DNA of 64,000 nt from Prasinococcaceae sp. CCMP 1430. Its lineage: Eukaryota; Prasinodermophyta; Palmophyllophyceae; Prasinococcales; Prasinococcaceae. The stretch lies in NCBI GenBank assembly GCA_013416795.1, contig RQSC01000015.1, forward strand, positions 132,393 to 196,392. Direction: 5' to 3'. Positions 9,937-19,200 of this stretch are shown here, piece after piece. A program made the position numbers and the translations under genes. A model generated the notes under the pieces. It saw nothing but the letters and a program-made list of their open reading frames with translations, was not told the DNA's origin and ran no database searches. The stretch's first letter is position 1. Each line of letters starts with the position of its first letter.

Positions 9937-11082
9937 CTCTCTCCCCGCGCCGCGCCCGGGCGCGCGCGGCCGGAGCGGGCGGAAGAGCAGGAGGCTGAGC
10001 TGTGGGTCCGGAAGACGGAGGGACCGCCCGGCGTGCGGCCAGGGGCGCGGCGCGCGCGCAGTGTGGCTGGCAGCCAGCCCCCGCACACGCGCACGCCCAC
10101 GCGCACACGCGCACGCTCGCGCGCGCGTTCGCAGCGCGCTTTTTTTTTTGGTTCGTCGCCCTTTCGGCGGCAGCCGCCACCAACGACACGGGGCGCCACA
10201 GCAAATCGAGCAGCCCCGGATCGGAACCCGGTCCGCGTCCGAGATCTCGCCGGGCGAATCCGGGTCTTTCTGGGCGATGACCCGGTCAGACCGCGGACAT
10301 ATACCGGGGTCAGCGCGCGCGCTTTCGTTTCCCGCCGGCGGGAGAGCGCTCAGAATTCGCCATGCGCGCGGGCCCATCAAAACCCAAACTCATTTGGGTT
10401 TTAGGGTGCAGGTATTTGATTTGTAGGGTTTATATGTGGCGGGAGCCGCGGCGGCTGCGGCGGCTGGCGCAGCTTCGAGGCGGATCGCACCAACGTGTTC
10501 GACCGTGTGATCATGGTGCGGCGCCGCCCTGCTCCGCCCGCCGGGGCGCGCGCGCGCGGCCCCGCGCCCAAGGGGAACCCGAGCGTTTTCGTAACGGGAC
10601 GGCCGCGCGAAATGACCTGGCACAATCAGAACCGGAATCCGTGTTCGCCGTGGCGCAGCTGCTTCGCGCATCGACAGTCCGAAGAGTCGCCCGTGGTTAT
10701 ATAATACGTAGTAACGCATGTACAACCTTCTCATTTGATCTCGTGGGCGAAGTCCAGATCCGGATCCGGCGCCGCGGCGGCGGAGGGGGGCACGCGCGCG
10801 AGCACGCGCAGCGACGGGCGCAGCCGCGCCCTCCGAAGCGCACGGCGGCGCGGGCCGGCGAGCGCGGCGGCGGAGGTCACCCTCGGCGCGCGAGACGACG
10901 AGGTGCCGCCGGCGGGTATGCTGCACACGCCCAGTGTGGGCGGCTTTTTACATGTGCGTTCGCGCGCTCCTCCCTCAAGCAGGCATCCTCGTGCTCGAAG
11001 GGGAGCGGGCACGCACGGGTCTCTGCGAGCAGTACGTGTACAATGAGCAGGTGCGACGACCCGCATATGCGTGTCGGCGGGC
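9937..11082. other. Upstream region of the APX-like gene
   Basis: No protein-coding exon is convincing in this 1.1 kb. It contains a T10 tract (10140-10150), an AT-rich island at 10375-10437 with a perfect hairpin and TTTTAGGG/TAGGGTTTA words, and a symmetric TTATATAATA at about 10698-10707 that could serve as a TATA-type core element on either strand. A minus-strand open frame ending at 10731 has Arg/Ala composition and no domain. The DP gene ends at 11083, so promoter sequences for the APX-like gene are expected here. Confidence 0.45.
10379..10402. repeat. Perfect inverted repeat AAAACCCAAA / TTTGGGTTTT
   Basis: A 10-base arm at 10379-10388 is followed by a four-base loop and an exact complementary arm at 10393-10402. 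It could form a small hairpin or cruciform, or a dimeric protein-binding site. It overlaps telo-box-like TTTTAGGG at 10399-10406 and lies ~440-470 bases upstream of the APX-like start codon. Confidence 0.7.
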
Positions 11083-12533
11083 TCACAGCGGCGCGCCAAT
11101 GTCGCCTGCGCTGGTCGAGGCATTGCCGCCATTCTTCGCGGCGATCAGCTCCTGCAGCACCAAGTTCTCGTCCTTGACCTCGAAGGGGGTCTCGTTGAAG
11201 TCGAAGTGCATGAGCATATTGTCCTCGGACATCTCCACTTCGATGACCGCAGTCGGCCTGGTTTGCAGCAGGATGAAAGGCAACGTCACCTCGGCGTCTT
11301 TGTCGCCCGAGCGTCGCCCCGCAGCCTCGGACTCGGCGTTGCGCGCGACGAGGGCGTCAAGGGCACGCTTGTGCTCGTGGAGCTCGGTGAGGCAGGCCTT
11401 CTTCTTGGCGATGCGACTCGCGCAGCGGAGCTTCTCACCCTGGAGGTGCTCCATGGACGACTCAGTGCTCGTCGGAAGGCCCTTCCAGTGGATCTCCTTC
11501 TTGTCCTTGGAGATGATGTTCATCGCCATCAGCACGTTGAGCGCGTCGTACACTCTCCGCCGGATGTTCTTCTCGTCGTAGCCCGTGAAGCATTCGAACT
11601 CGCCCTCGTTGTTCTTGAAATCCTGCACGAGCTCGTCGGCCACCTCGTTGTACGAAGTGCGCCTCTTCGACTCGACTTTCTCGCACACCTTCATCGAGAA
11701 GTGGCGCAGGCCCTTGTTTGCCTTCTCGCCGCCGGCGCCTCGCGCGCCGCGCTTCTTCTTGGCCGATGGCGGCTCGTCGCCGGTCGCCTTCCCGCTCTCT
11801 GTCGCGGCAGCGCCGTTCGTTTCCGTCGTCATCGTCGTGTGGCTTGGATCGGACACGGCTGTCCGCTGCTGCTCGCTCTGTTGCGCCGCCTTCTGCTCTG
11901 TGCGCTGCTGCTCCTGCGCCGCCTCCGCCACTTGCAGCGCGACGCCCTCGGCCGGCGCACCGTCGGCCGCGCCAAGCACGGGCCCGCCCTCTCCCATGGG
12001 GCCGACGCCAGGGGTGCCGACGAGGTCGCAGAGCTGTCCATTCTGGATCATACCGAAGTCCTACGGATCGGCAGCAGAGAGACGGCGAGGCGGCAGCAGC
12101 GGCCGCAGGTGGCGGTGTCAGCTCTGTGGTACGTGGTCGCGGGCGAGAGCAGCCAGCCGGGCGATGCGGTAGGCAGAGCGGCATGCGACGCGCCGCTCGC
12201 ATGAGCACGCCTGGGAAAAGGGGCTGCAACGGAGCGGCGAGCAGGTGGGTGGGGAGGGACGCTCGTCTGTGCTCGGGTCCGAGCGACTACGAGGAGCAAC
12301 GGCCTGGGCGCCTCGGGCGCCACAGCCGCCGCGCCATCCGGCGCGCGGGCGGGCACCCTCGAGCTGCTTCGTCCCCAACGCGGATCGATGCGCGAGCGCG
12401 CGAGGCCGCGGCGCGCGCTTACCTCGGCGAGGTCGTAGAGTCCTGCGTCCGAGAAGCTCTGCAGCAGCTCATCCTGCACACCCCGCGCCCCGCGCCCCGC
12501 GCCCGCCGCGGCACCGCGCCGCCCGCCCGCCAT
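11083..12533 (-). CDS. DP: Transcription factor DP (E2F dimerisation partner)
   Basis: Two exons, 12533-12423 and 12060-11083, join in phase 0 (…GLYDLAE/DFGMIQNG…) to give 362 residues from ATG 12533. The DP winged-helix domain is nearly textbook: GLRHFSMKVCEKV, TSYNEVADELV, then the DEF-box DNA-contact helix NIRRRVYDALNVLMAMNII with SKDKKEIHWKGLP. It continues with the heptad coiled coil RIAKKKACLTELHEHKRAL and the DP marked-box region (FILLQTRPTAVIEVEMSED). DP pairs with E2F in the nucleus to control S-phase genes. The N-terminal ~100 residues are Gln/Ala/Gly low complexity. The start is the first ATG after the N gap, so additional upstream coding sequence cannot be excluded. The family call is secure. 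Confidence 0.93.
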
Positions 12534-12535
12534 CG

Positions 12536-12753
12536 NNNNNNNNNNNNNNNNNNNNNNNNNNNNNNNNNNNNNNNNNNNNNNNNNNNNNNNNNNNNNNNNN
12601 NNNNNNNNNNNNNNNNNNNNNNNNNNNNNNNNNNNNNNNNNNNNNNNNNNNNNNNNNNNNNNNNNNNNNNNNNNNNNNNNNNNNNNNNNNNNNNNNNNNN
12701 NNNNNNNNNNNNNNNNNNNNNNNNNNNNNNNNNNNNNNNNNNNNNNNNNNNNN
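12536..12753. other. Assembly gap (218 N) followed by A13
   Basis: Unknown bases sit directly upstream of the DP start codon and are followed by a 13-base A homopolymer. The gap probably hides the DP core promoter and perhaps part of its leader. Confidence 0.95.
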
Positions 12754-12810
12754 AAAAAAAAAAAAACGCCCCAAATGCGTCGCCTCCGCGTGCGACTTGA
12801 TCTTCGATGC

Positions 12811-13190
12811 ACAAAGGGTAAAACGTCCCGCTGATGCGGTAGTAGGGTTTGTCTTTGTTGAGGTTTTGGTGGGTTTTGAAGGGGGCATCGCAGGGGGTGC
12901 GCCGGCGGAAGGAGGGGTTGGGGGGGTTGAGGTTTCCGGCCGGGCCGCGCGCGCGCGGCCCGCGCGCGCGCGCGGGAAGATGCCCCCCCCCCGCGCGCAA
13001 CCGCCTCGACCTTCGCCGCCCATATTTAGGGTAAAAGGTCGCAAGCACGTGATTTAGGGTTTGCATGCGCGCTGGTTGCTGTGGGTTTTGACGAGGGCGT
13101 CGCTCCGTCTGATGGGTTGAGGTTTCGGCGCCGTCGCGCGCGCGCGCGCGGCGCGCCGCGGCCGCACGTTTCACCGCCCCGGGTTTTCCC
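12811..13190. repeat. Two diverged copies of a ~150-base unit with telo-box words
   Basis: Copy A (about 12811-12960) and copy B (about 13021-13190) share the same order of words: AGGGTAAAA, TAGGGTTTG, GTGGGTTTTGA, a G-rich GGGC.TCGC block, GGGTTGAGGTTTC and then a CG-alternating tail. TTTAGGG occurs at 13025-13032 and TTTAGGGTTT at 13053-13062. The copies differ at many positions, so this is an old local duplication or two insertions of a dispersed element. Confidence 0.6.
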
Positions 13191-13631
13191 CTGCTGTTCC
13201 GTGGGAACACGCACACGCACACGCGCGTCAGAGGCATGGCCCGCGGCACCTGCGCGTGCGGGAGGGGGGGGGCGGATGGGGATCGGGGGCGCGCGCGCGG
13301 CGGAGCGCAGCGAAGCTGGGGGCGGCCTCGCCGCGCGCACCGCCCGCGCGCGCCCTGTGCCCCCATCCCGCGCCGCGTCGCACTCCGCCCCGCTCTCACG
13401 CCCGCGCGCATCCGCGCACACTCACAGTCCACTCCCTCCGTCCAACCACCCCCCCACCCACACGCGCTCACACGCCCGCTCGCCCACCCGCACCCGCACG
13501 CAGCGCGCGCGCGCACCCGCGGCGGCTGGTTGCGCGCCCGCAGCCACACAGCCGCCGCCGCCGAGGGAATCAAATCCATCCTCCAACCAACGCATCCATC
13601 CGTCAATCAAATCAGACGGAACCAACACAAA

Positions 13632-13633
13632 AC

Positions 13634-13669
<36 letters not shown>

Positions 13670-13690
13670 GTCAGTCAGTCAGTCAGTCAG
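13632..13690. repeat. Tetranucleotide microsatellite (ATCA)n then (GTCA)n
   Basis: About nine ATCA units run into about five GTCA units without interruption, a compound microsatellite produced by replication slippage plus one fixed base change. It lies in the intergenic region upstream of the carrier gene. Confidence 0.95.
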
Positions 13691-14155
13691 GGGAGCCCGG
13701 CGCACGGAATCTGGATCTGCGTTCCGCGTTTCAACCGATCGTTGGCCTCGCGGCCGCGCGCGCCGGCGGCGCCGTCCCGCCCACCCGCGGATCCAATTCG
13801 CGTCCCGCGCCGCGCCCGCCGCGGACCCTCGCCTTTCGCTTGCTTGTCGGACCTCCTGCGGCCAGGCTGGCCTCGGTCGGCTGCCAGTCTCTCCTTCTTC
13901 CAGCCGACCCGGATTGATTCCAGCCTCTTTTGCGGTTGTGTTTGGGATTGGTTGGGGGATGTTGATTGGTTGGTTTGGGTTGGTTGGTTGGGGGCTTTGA
14001 GCGCATCCGCAACCGATCCGCGGCGTGGAGACGCACCCCCGCCTCGCTGCTGCTGTCGCTGCGCGCGGCGTGGTGCAGGTCGGGTGAGTGTACGTGTGTG
14101 TGTGTGGGGGGGTGCCACACGGGGGGAGTGCGGCGCGGGGCGGGGTTGTGCGCAG

Positions 14156-15287
14156 GCAGAGGCGGAGGGAGCTGCGGCAACGGGAGGCGGCGGGTGCCGC
14201 ACCGGGCGAGGATGCGAGCGCTAGCGCGGACACGGACGCGGGCGGGCGCGAGAGGGCGGCGCTGGGACGGCCTGCGCAGAGCACACGGTCGATAGCGGCG
14301 GCGGGCTCGGCCGCGAGCTTCGCGGTGACATGCTTCTGCCATCCGATCGACACGCTGAAAACCTTGATACAACACGACAAGCGCGCGTCGCGCAACGTGG
14401 TCGAGCAGCTGCTGCGCGTGCTCCGCGAGCGCGGCGCCGGCGGCCTTTACGCGGGCATGCCGAGCAGCCTCGTCTCATCGATGCCCATCTCCGCGATATA
14501 CACGTCCAGCTACGAGACATTCAAGGCGCTGGTGATGCCGTACGTGGGAGATCGCCAGGCGATGGCGCATGTCACGGGCGGCGCGATGGCGAGCGTGTGC
14601 ACGTCCTTCGTGTACACGCCGTGCGAGACACTCAAGAACCGGCTGCAGGTAGGCCAATACAAGAACACCGCCGAGTGCCTCGTGCATATGCTGCGCACTG
14701 AGGGGGTCTTCAAGCTCTACGCCGGCTGGGGCGCCGTCCTGTGCCGCAACGTTCCGCAGAGCATCATCAAGTTCTGGACGTACGAGCAGCTGAAGAAGCG
14801 CCTCGCGAGCGCGAATGGTGACGGCAAAATCAGCGAGGCGCGGATGCAACTCGCGACGGGGGCCGCCGGCGGCGCCAGCGCGTGCACGGCCGCGCTCTTC
14901 AGCCACGCCTTCGACACCGTCAAGACGAAGATCATGACCGGCACGCTCGGCATCGACACGCGCAATCCGCTCGTGGCGATTCGGCACATCGTGCGCACGG
15001 AGGGCTTCTGGGCGCTGTACAGAGGGCTAGCGCCGCGGCTGTTCATATACGCCACGCAGGGCGCAATCTTCTTTGGCTCATACGAGACGCTCAAGGTTCT
15101 GTTCGCGTCGGGCGAGGACGCCTTGCGGCAGCTTGGCTCCCCGAGGCCCGGCCAGCAGCACGATGCAAACGACGAAGTCGCGGGGCGGTCGCAGGAGCAG
15201 GGGCAGCCGGCGCAGAGCCGGTGGCGGTGGGGGGATCGCCAACGCCAACCTGCCGTGACCATCGCAACAGGGGCCGCCGCTGTGTGA
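14156..15287 (+). CDS. Mitochondrial carrier family (SLC25) protein, start unresolved
   Basis: The exon begins after GTGCGCAG at 14155 and ends at TGA 15285-15287. Three ~100-residue carrier repeats are evident, each with its Px[DE]xx[KR]-type motif: HPIDTLKT, TPCETLKNRL and the degenerate HAFDTVKTKI. Each is followed by a G-x-LYxG loop (GGLYAG, FKLYAGW, WALYRGL). Six inner-membrane spans are expected. The protein resembles the S-adenosylmethionine carrier branch only loosely, so no substrate is assigned. The C-terminal ~60 residues are Gln/Arg-rich and unlike a carrier. No ATG precedes repeat 1 in this frame; a 5' exon must exist, perhaps ending at 14083. Identity as a carrier is firm; substrate and N-terminus are not. 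Confidence 0.82.
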
Positions 15288-15751
15288 ACTCGCGCACAGG
15301 CGGGCGGCGGGCGCCACCGGCATGGCGCGCCGCGAATAATAACAGAAGCAGCCGGCAATTTTGCTCCGATTTTGACGAGCGGGGCCTCTCTAGCTAGAGC
15401 GCCGAGGACGACGCGCGCGCCGCCCCTCAGTCGTCCAGAGCCCAACCAGTGCGTTGGCGACGGTCGCCTCCTGGCCATCCATGAGAGTCCAGCTCATCGG
15501 CCTCTTCAAGAAGCGCGGCCACTTTGTCCCTTTTTGGGGGGGGCGCAGGCCGCGGCGCCCAGGGTGCGGGAGCGGGGGGGTGCTGCAGGCGGCGTCGGAA
15601 GGAGCGGGGGCGTTGTCAATCGCGGCTGCGGCCCACTGCGCACTTTCGAGCCGTTCAGTTGTACACATGTCAAAAAATTACGCCCGGACGGCAGACGCGC
15701 CGCGCGCCGCGATGCTTGTGCCGCCGTGGCGCCACCACCAGAACAGGGATG
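15288..15751. other. Convergent spacer, carrier / NDUFS8
   Basis: It holds the 3' ends of both flanking genes and the palindrome CTAGCTAG at 15390-15397. On the minus strand a short frame at about 15530-15430 (KVAALLEEADELDSHGW…) has coding-like composition but no credible splice site joins it to anything, so I do not call it. Confidence 0.4.
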
Positions 15752-16956
15752 TCAACGGTAGATCGACTCCTGCTTCAGGTTGTAGGCAATCTCTGCGAGT
15801 GGTGCAGCACGAGAAAGCGTGGGTCAGTGTCAAAAGCAACAGCCGCATTCCCTCCGCACGCGTGCCACGCGGGCGCGCACGCTCGCGCACCAAGGCACAC
15901 GCACCTGTCTCCCACTTGTCGCCATTCGCCAGCAGCTTTTCTTTGTCATAAAGTAGCTCCTCATGCGTCTCAGTGGCGAATTCGGCGTTTGGGCCCTCCA
16001 CGATAGCGTCCACCGGGCACGCCTCTTGGCAGAAGCCGCAGTAACTGTGGGTGCAGGCGAGCGGCGTCGCAAGTTCTGTCAGCGCATGGCGCGCAGTGGC
16101 GCGGGTGCCGCGGCAGAGAAAGACGCGCTGCGTACGCACATGCACTTTGTCATGTCGATATCGTAGCGGGTGGTACGCCGCGAGCCGTCCTCGCGCTCCT
16201 CGGCCTCGATGGTGATCGCCTGCGCGGGACACACGGCCTCGCACAGCTTGCACGCGATGCAGCGCTCCTCGCCACTCGGGTAGCGGCGAAGCACGTGCTC
16301 GCCGCGGAAGCGCGGCGACAGCGCCGCCTTTTCGAACGGGTAATTCAGCGTGAACTTGCGCTCAAACGCGTACTTGAGCGTCATGCTCATGCCGCGCGCA
16401 ATTTCTGTGAGCATGTACGTCTTCGCCTGGCGGTCGAGCAGCTCGAAGAAGTCCTTCTCGTCGCCCATGTCGGAGAACTCCTTGCGGCCGGAGTTGGGCT
16501 GCACGCACGAGTGGGTAAGGCAGGGCCGTCAGCGCACGCGTGCAAAGGGCCCCCGCGCGCGAGCGCCTGCAGCCGCGGAGCTCCTCCCGCCGCCCTCCGC
16601 CTAAAAAAACTCGAGCAAACACACTCGTAGTTCGAATGCTTCCATGGATGAGTCAGGCCGGGGGGGCGAGCTCCGCGGCGGTGCTTCGCAAGCGCGACGC
16701 CGCGGGGGCAAGAGCGCGAGCCGATGGGCGCCTCCCAGCCTCGCGCACCCTCGCGCCTGCGCTCAGCGCGCCCGCCCGCCCGCCCGCCTCTCGCGCATCC
16801 GCGGGCAGCGCGGGGCCAACCCTAAATAGCGCGTGTGCGCACGCCACGCACGTCCTTGCCCGTCGTGTCGCGCTTGGCCAGAGCGCGCTTCGCGTAGCCA
16901 CGCGCGCCGTCAGTCGCGGCGCTCGGGGCCTGCGCGGCGCCGGCGAGCGGCCGCAT
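15752..16956 (-). CDS. NDUFS8: NADH dehydrogenase (complex I) iron-sulfur subunit 8
   Basis: Four exons on the minus strand: 16956-16852 (inferred), 16498-16140, 16044-15905 and 15792-15752, with consistent phases. The protein has both TYKY ferredoxin motifs, [12 protein letters not shown] and, across the splice, [15 protein letters not shown], ligating clusters N6a and N6b in the peripheral arm of mitochondrial complex I. It ends [17 protein letters not shown], as in the family. The conserved helix [21 protein letters not shown] precedes the first motif. Exon 1 (35 codons from ATG 16956, ending at a GTGCGT donor) supplies the mitochondrial presequence; it fits by phase and position but has no homology to confirm it. 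About 214 residues in total, normal for the family. Confidence 0.9.
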
Positions 16957-17503
16957 GGCACGCGGTGCTGTGTAAGAAGCTTCTTAGCAGTCGTGTCTAC
17001 ATGGCCGCGCCGGCGATGCGCGACGCCGCCTGGCGCAGCATGGCGCCAGGGAGGGGGTGCGCGACGCGACGCCACTGTGGCGCGCCGCGCCACGCGGCCT
17101 GCCCAAATCTCGCCCCACTCGATAAAACAAACAAAAAAAGCGGTCGGTCCGCCTGTCTCCGCCACCTGCGTTTATTTCATATGAAATTATATTTGCATGA
17201 AATGTACTTCGTTGTTTCGCATACTGACAATTGGTGGGGTACCCTTTGCGCGCGCCGCGTGCAGATACTTTTTTCTCGCTGCACTCAACACGAAAGAAAT
17301 ATCCACCAAAAAAGTACTTCAATGTTTGTGAGTGTCTCACGCGTCCTTGGAAGGAGGCGAGGGCAGCGCGCGCGAGGTGCGGCCAGGCGGCATGCCCCTT
17401 TGGTCCGCGCGTTGATTTTGATGGCACTTGCGTTCACTGTGCCGTGCCGGGCGCACGACGGGCGCGCCACAGCCAGCGCCCCGCGCCGCACGCGGCCGTG
17501 CGC
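16957..17503. promoter_or_regulatory. Bidirectional promoter region with AT-rich island
   Basis: Between divergent NDUFS8 (-) and the EF-hand gene (+), bases 17105-17340 are strikingly AT-rich for this genome (AAACAAACAAAAAAAG, TTTATTTCATATGAAATTATATTT, two short A-tracts). No exon is seen. The position and composition fit a shared promoter; no single core element can be assigned. Confidence 0.5.
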
Positions 17504-19072
17504 ATGCTGCAGGATCTGCTCAAGGAGGATGCCTCCAAGCCCAAGCGCAAGGCGCAGCGACGGGCGCGGGCGCATGCTGGCACGGCGCTGACGACGCCCG
17601 CGCGCCGCGTAGCCGCCGCGTTCGAAGTTCGGCTACTACCACGAGACGCGTGTACGCGAGGTCTTCGACTCCATCGACAAGGACAGCAACGGCAAGCTCA
17701 GCTTCAGCGAGGTTCGGCGCGCGCGGCGGAGGCAGTGGTAGCAGCACCCTTTTGGTCCTGCCGTGATTTGGGCCGCGAGTCGAAAGTGGTTTCTTCCCCA
17801 TGAGCGTGCGCGCGCGCGGGGGGGGGGGGGTGCAGCGCCCCCCCCCTCGCCCCTCCCCCCTCTCGCCGCGCGCTCCCAAGCGCGCGGGAGGCGAACGGGG
17901 AGGAGGCCTATCGCGTACTGGCTTAGGACGCGCTTGCTTGAGTTGGGAGGACGGCGCGGCGCGGGGGGGGGCGGGGGCACGAGGGGCGCGCGTCGCGCTC
18001 GCGCCCGAACGAGAAACTCCGTGCTTGCTCCATTTCGAAGGATGGAGTGCCGTTGCAATGGCCCGCATGCACGCAGCAGAGCGAGAGAGGCGGCTGCCTG
18101 CGCTGCGCGCAGCGACGTCAGTGCCGGGTCTGCTCGGGGGGAAGCAGAGCAGCGTGCTCGGGCAGCATTACGTCGCGCAGCCCGCCCGCGTGACCCCGCG
18201 CACGCCCGGCGAGCGAGATTGCTGACGCGACCGTCCGGAACGGGCGCGCTTGTGACCGGCCCCACCTGGCTGCGCCCGCGTTCGCTCGCGCCTCCGCGTT
18301 GCACGCCCCGCTCCCATGCTGCACGTGCGCACGCAGATCAAGGCAGGCTTGGAGGGCGATGCGGTCGACTGGGAGCAGTGTGGCCTGGACTCATCCACGG
18401 TGATGGAGGCCATCTACCGCGAGGCCGACGCGGACGGAGAGAAAACGCTCACCTTCGAGCAGTTTTGGAAGGTGCGCCGCTGCGCTCTTGGGTCCTCGCC
18501 GGCGCTTGCGCATGCTGGGGGTGCGATGGTCTCCGCGCCGTCCGTCCAGCCACGCGCGTGCGCATGGTATCCGTGCAATGGGTGTGCGTGGGGGACTGAC
18601 GAATACTCCTCGCCGACGAAATCGTGTGTGCGCACGCACGTGTACGCGCGCCATCTACGTGCATGTGCATCCGTCGCACGCGCAGTTCGCCACAGTACAC
18701 GGCAAGGGTCGGCATGCCGAGGATCCGTCTGAGCAGGTGCGCGATTATGTGGACAGACACGACCTGCTGGCCGTGATGGAGCAGTCGCTTGCCGCGCTTC
18801 TCTACTCCAAGCCGGAGGATCCCAAGGCGTTTCTGTCCAACTACTTGGGCATTTTGAAGAAAGCAGGGCGCAAGGAGACCTCCTTCTTCACAGATGATGA
18901 CCTAGGCATCGTGTTCGGGCTATTTGACCTCACGGGCAAGGGTGTGATGGCGCCCAAGCAGTTCGCAAACGCGCTCAAGAACCTGGGCATTGAGCGCGCG
19001 CCCGCCATTGAGCGGCCCATTAGCAAGGAGAGGTTCGTGCAGCTCGCGAGAGCAGCGCTCGACGCCCTCTGA
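17504..19072 (+). CDS. EF-hand protein with EFCAB10-like RIIa/Dpy-30-type domain
   Basis: Four exons, all phase 0: 17504-17551, 17613-17711, 18337-18471 and 18686-19072, giving 222 residues. The N-terminal half has a canonical EF-hand loop, DKDSNGKLSFSE, and a degenerate second loop, DADGEKTLTFEQ (Lys for Gly6, Gln at position 12). The C-terminal half begins VRDYVDRHDLLAVMEQSLAAL, a docking/dimerisation helix pair of the RIIa/Dpy-30 class. The segment that follows, with PEDPKAFLSNYLGIL and a further non-canonical EF-like hand, reads like EFCAB10, a small cilium-associated protein. The first intron would be GC-AG (17552-17612). If exons 1-3 and exon 4 belong to different genes, exon 4 could start at the internal AG before GTGCGCGAT (18738). 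A calcium-sensing scaffold in the flagellum is an inference. Confidence 0.72.
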
Positions 19073-19200
19073 GCCCGGGTCTGCCCCAATCATTAATATC
19101 TAAACCCCGCCTTCGTCGCGCTCGACAGATAGCACGTGTGTGGAAAGAGGTGTCCAGAGCGTGCCCCCTCACTGTCCCACACTACAATGACTCCCGCGCG

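Larger units (their letters stand above)
12754..14155. other. Divergent promoter region with AT-rich islands, DP / carrier
   Basis: This separates DP (-) from the mitochondrial carrier (+). It holds two diverged copies of a ~150-base unit, a tetranucleotide microsatellite, a CACA/CACG-rich stretch (13205-13225, 13400-13510) and a GGTTGGTTT-rich patch (13950-13995). A strong donor CGG/GTGAGT at 14084 and an acceptor GCGCAG ending at 14155 suggest an intron just before the carrier exon, but no upstream in-frame ATG was found in the adjacent exon candidate, so the 5' end of that gene is unresolved. Confidence 0.5.

Noticed and set aside
13632-13690. Regular short repeats considered as a CRISPR-like array
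   Set aside because: Units are four bases with no spacers; it is a compound microsatellite in a eukaryotic spacer.
15430-15535. Minus-strand frame KVAALLEEADELDSHGW as a terminal exon
   Set aside because: The only upstream AG follows CCCCCCCAAAA and no donor exon in phase was found; NDUFS8 already ends upstream with a perfect family C-terminus.
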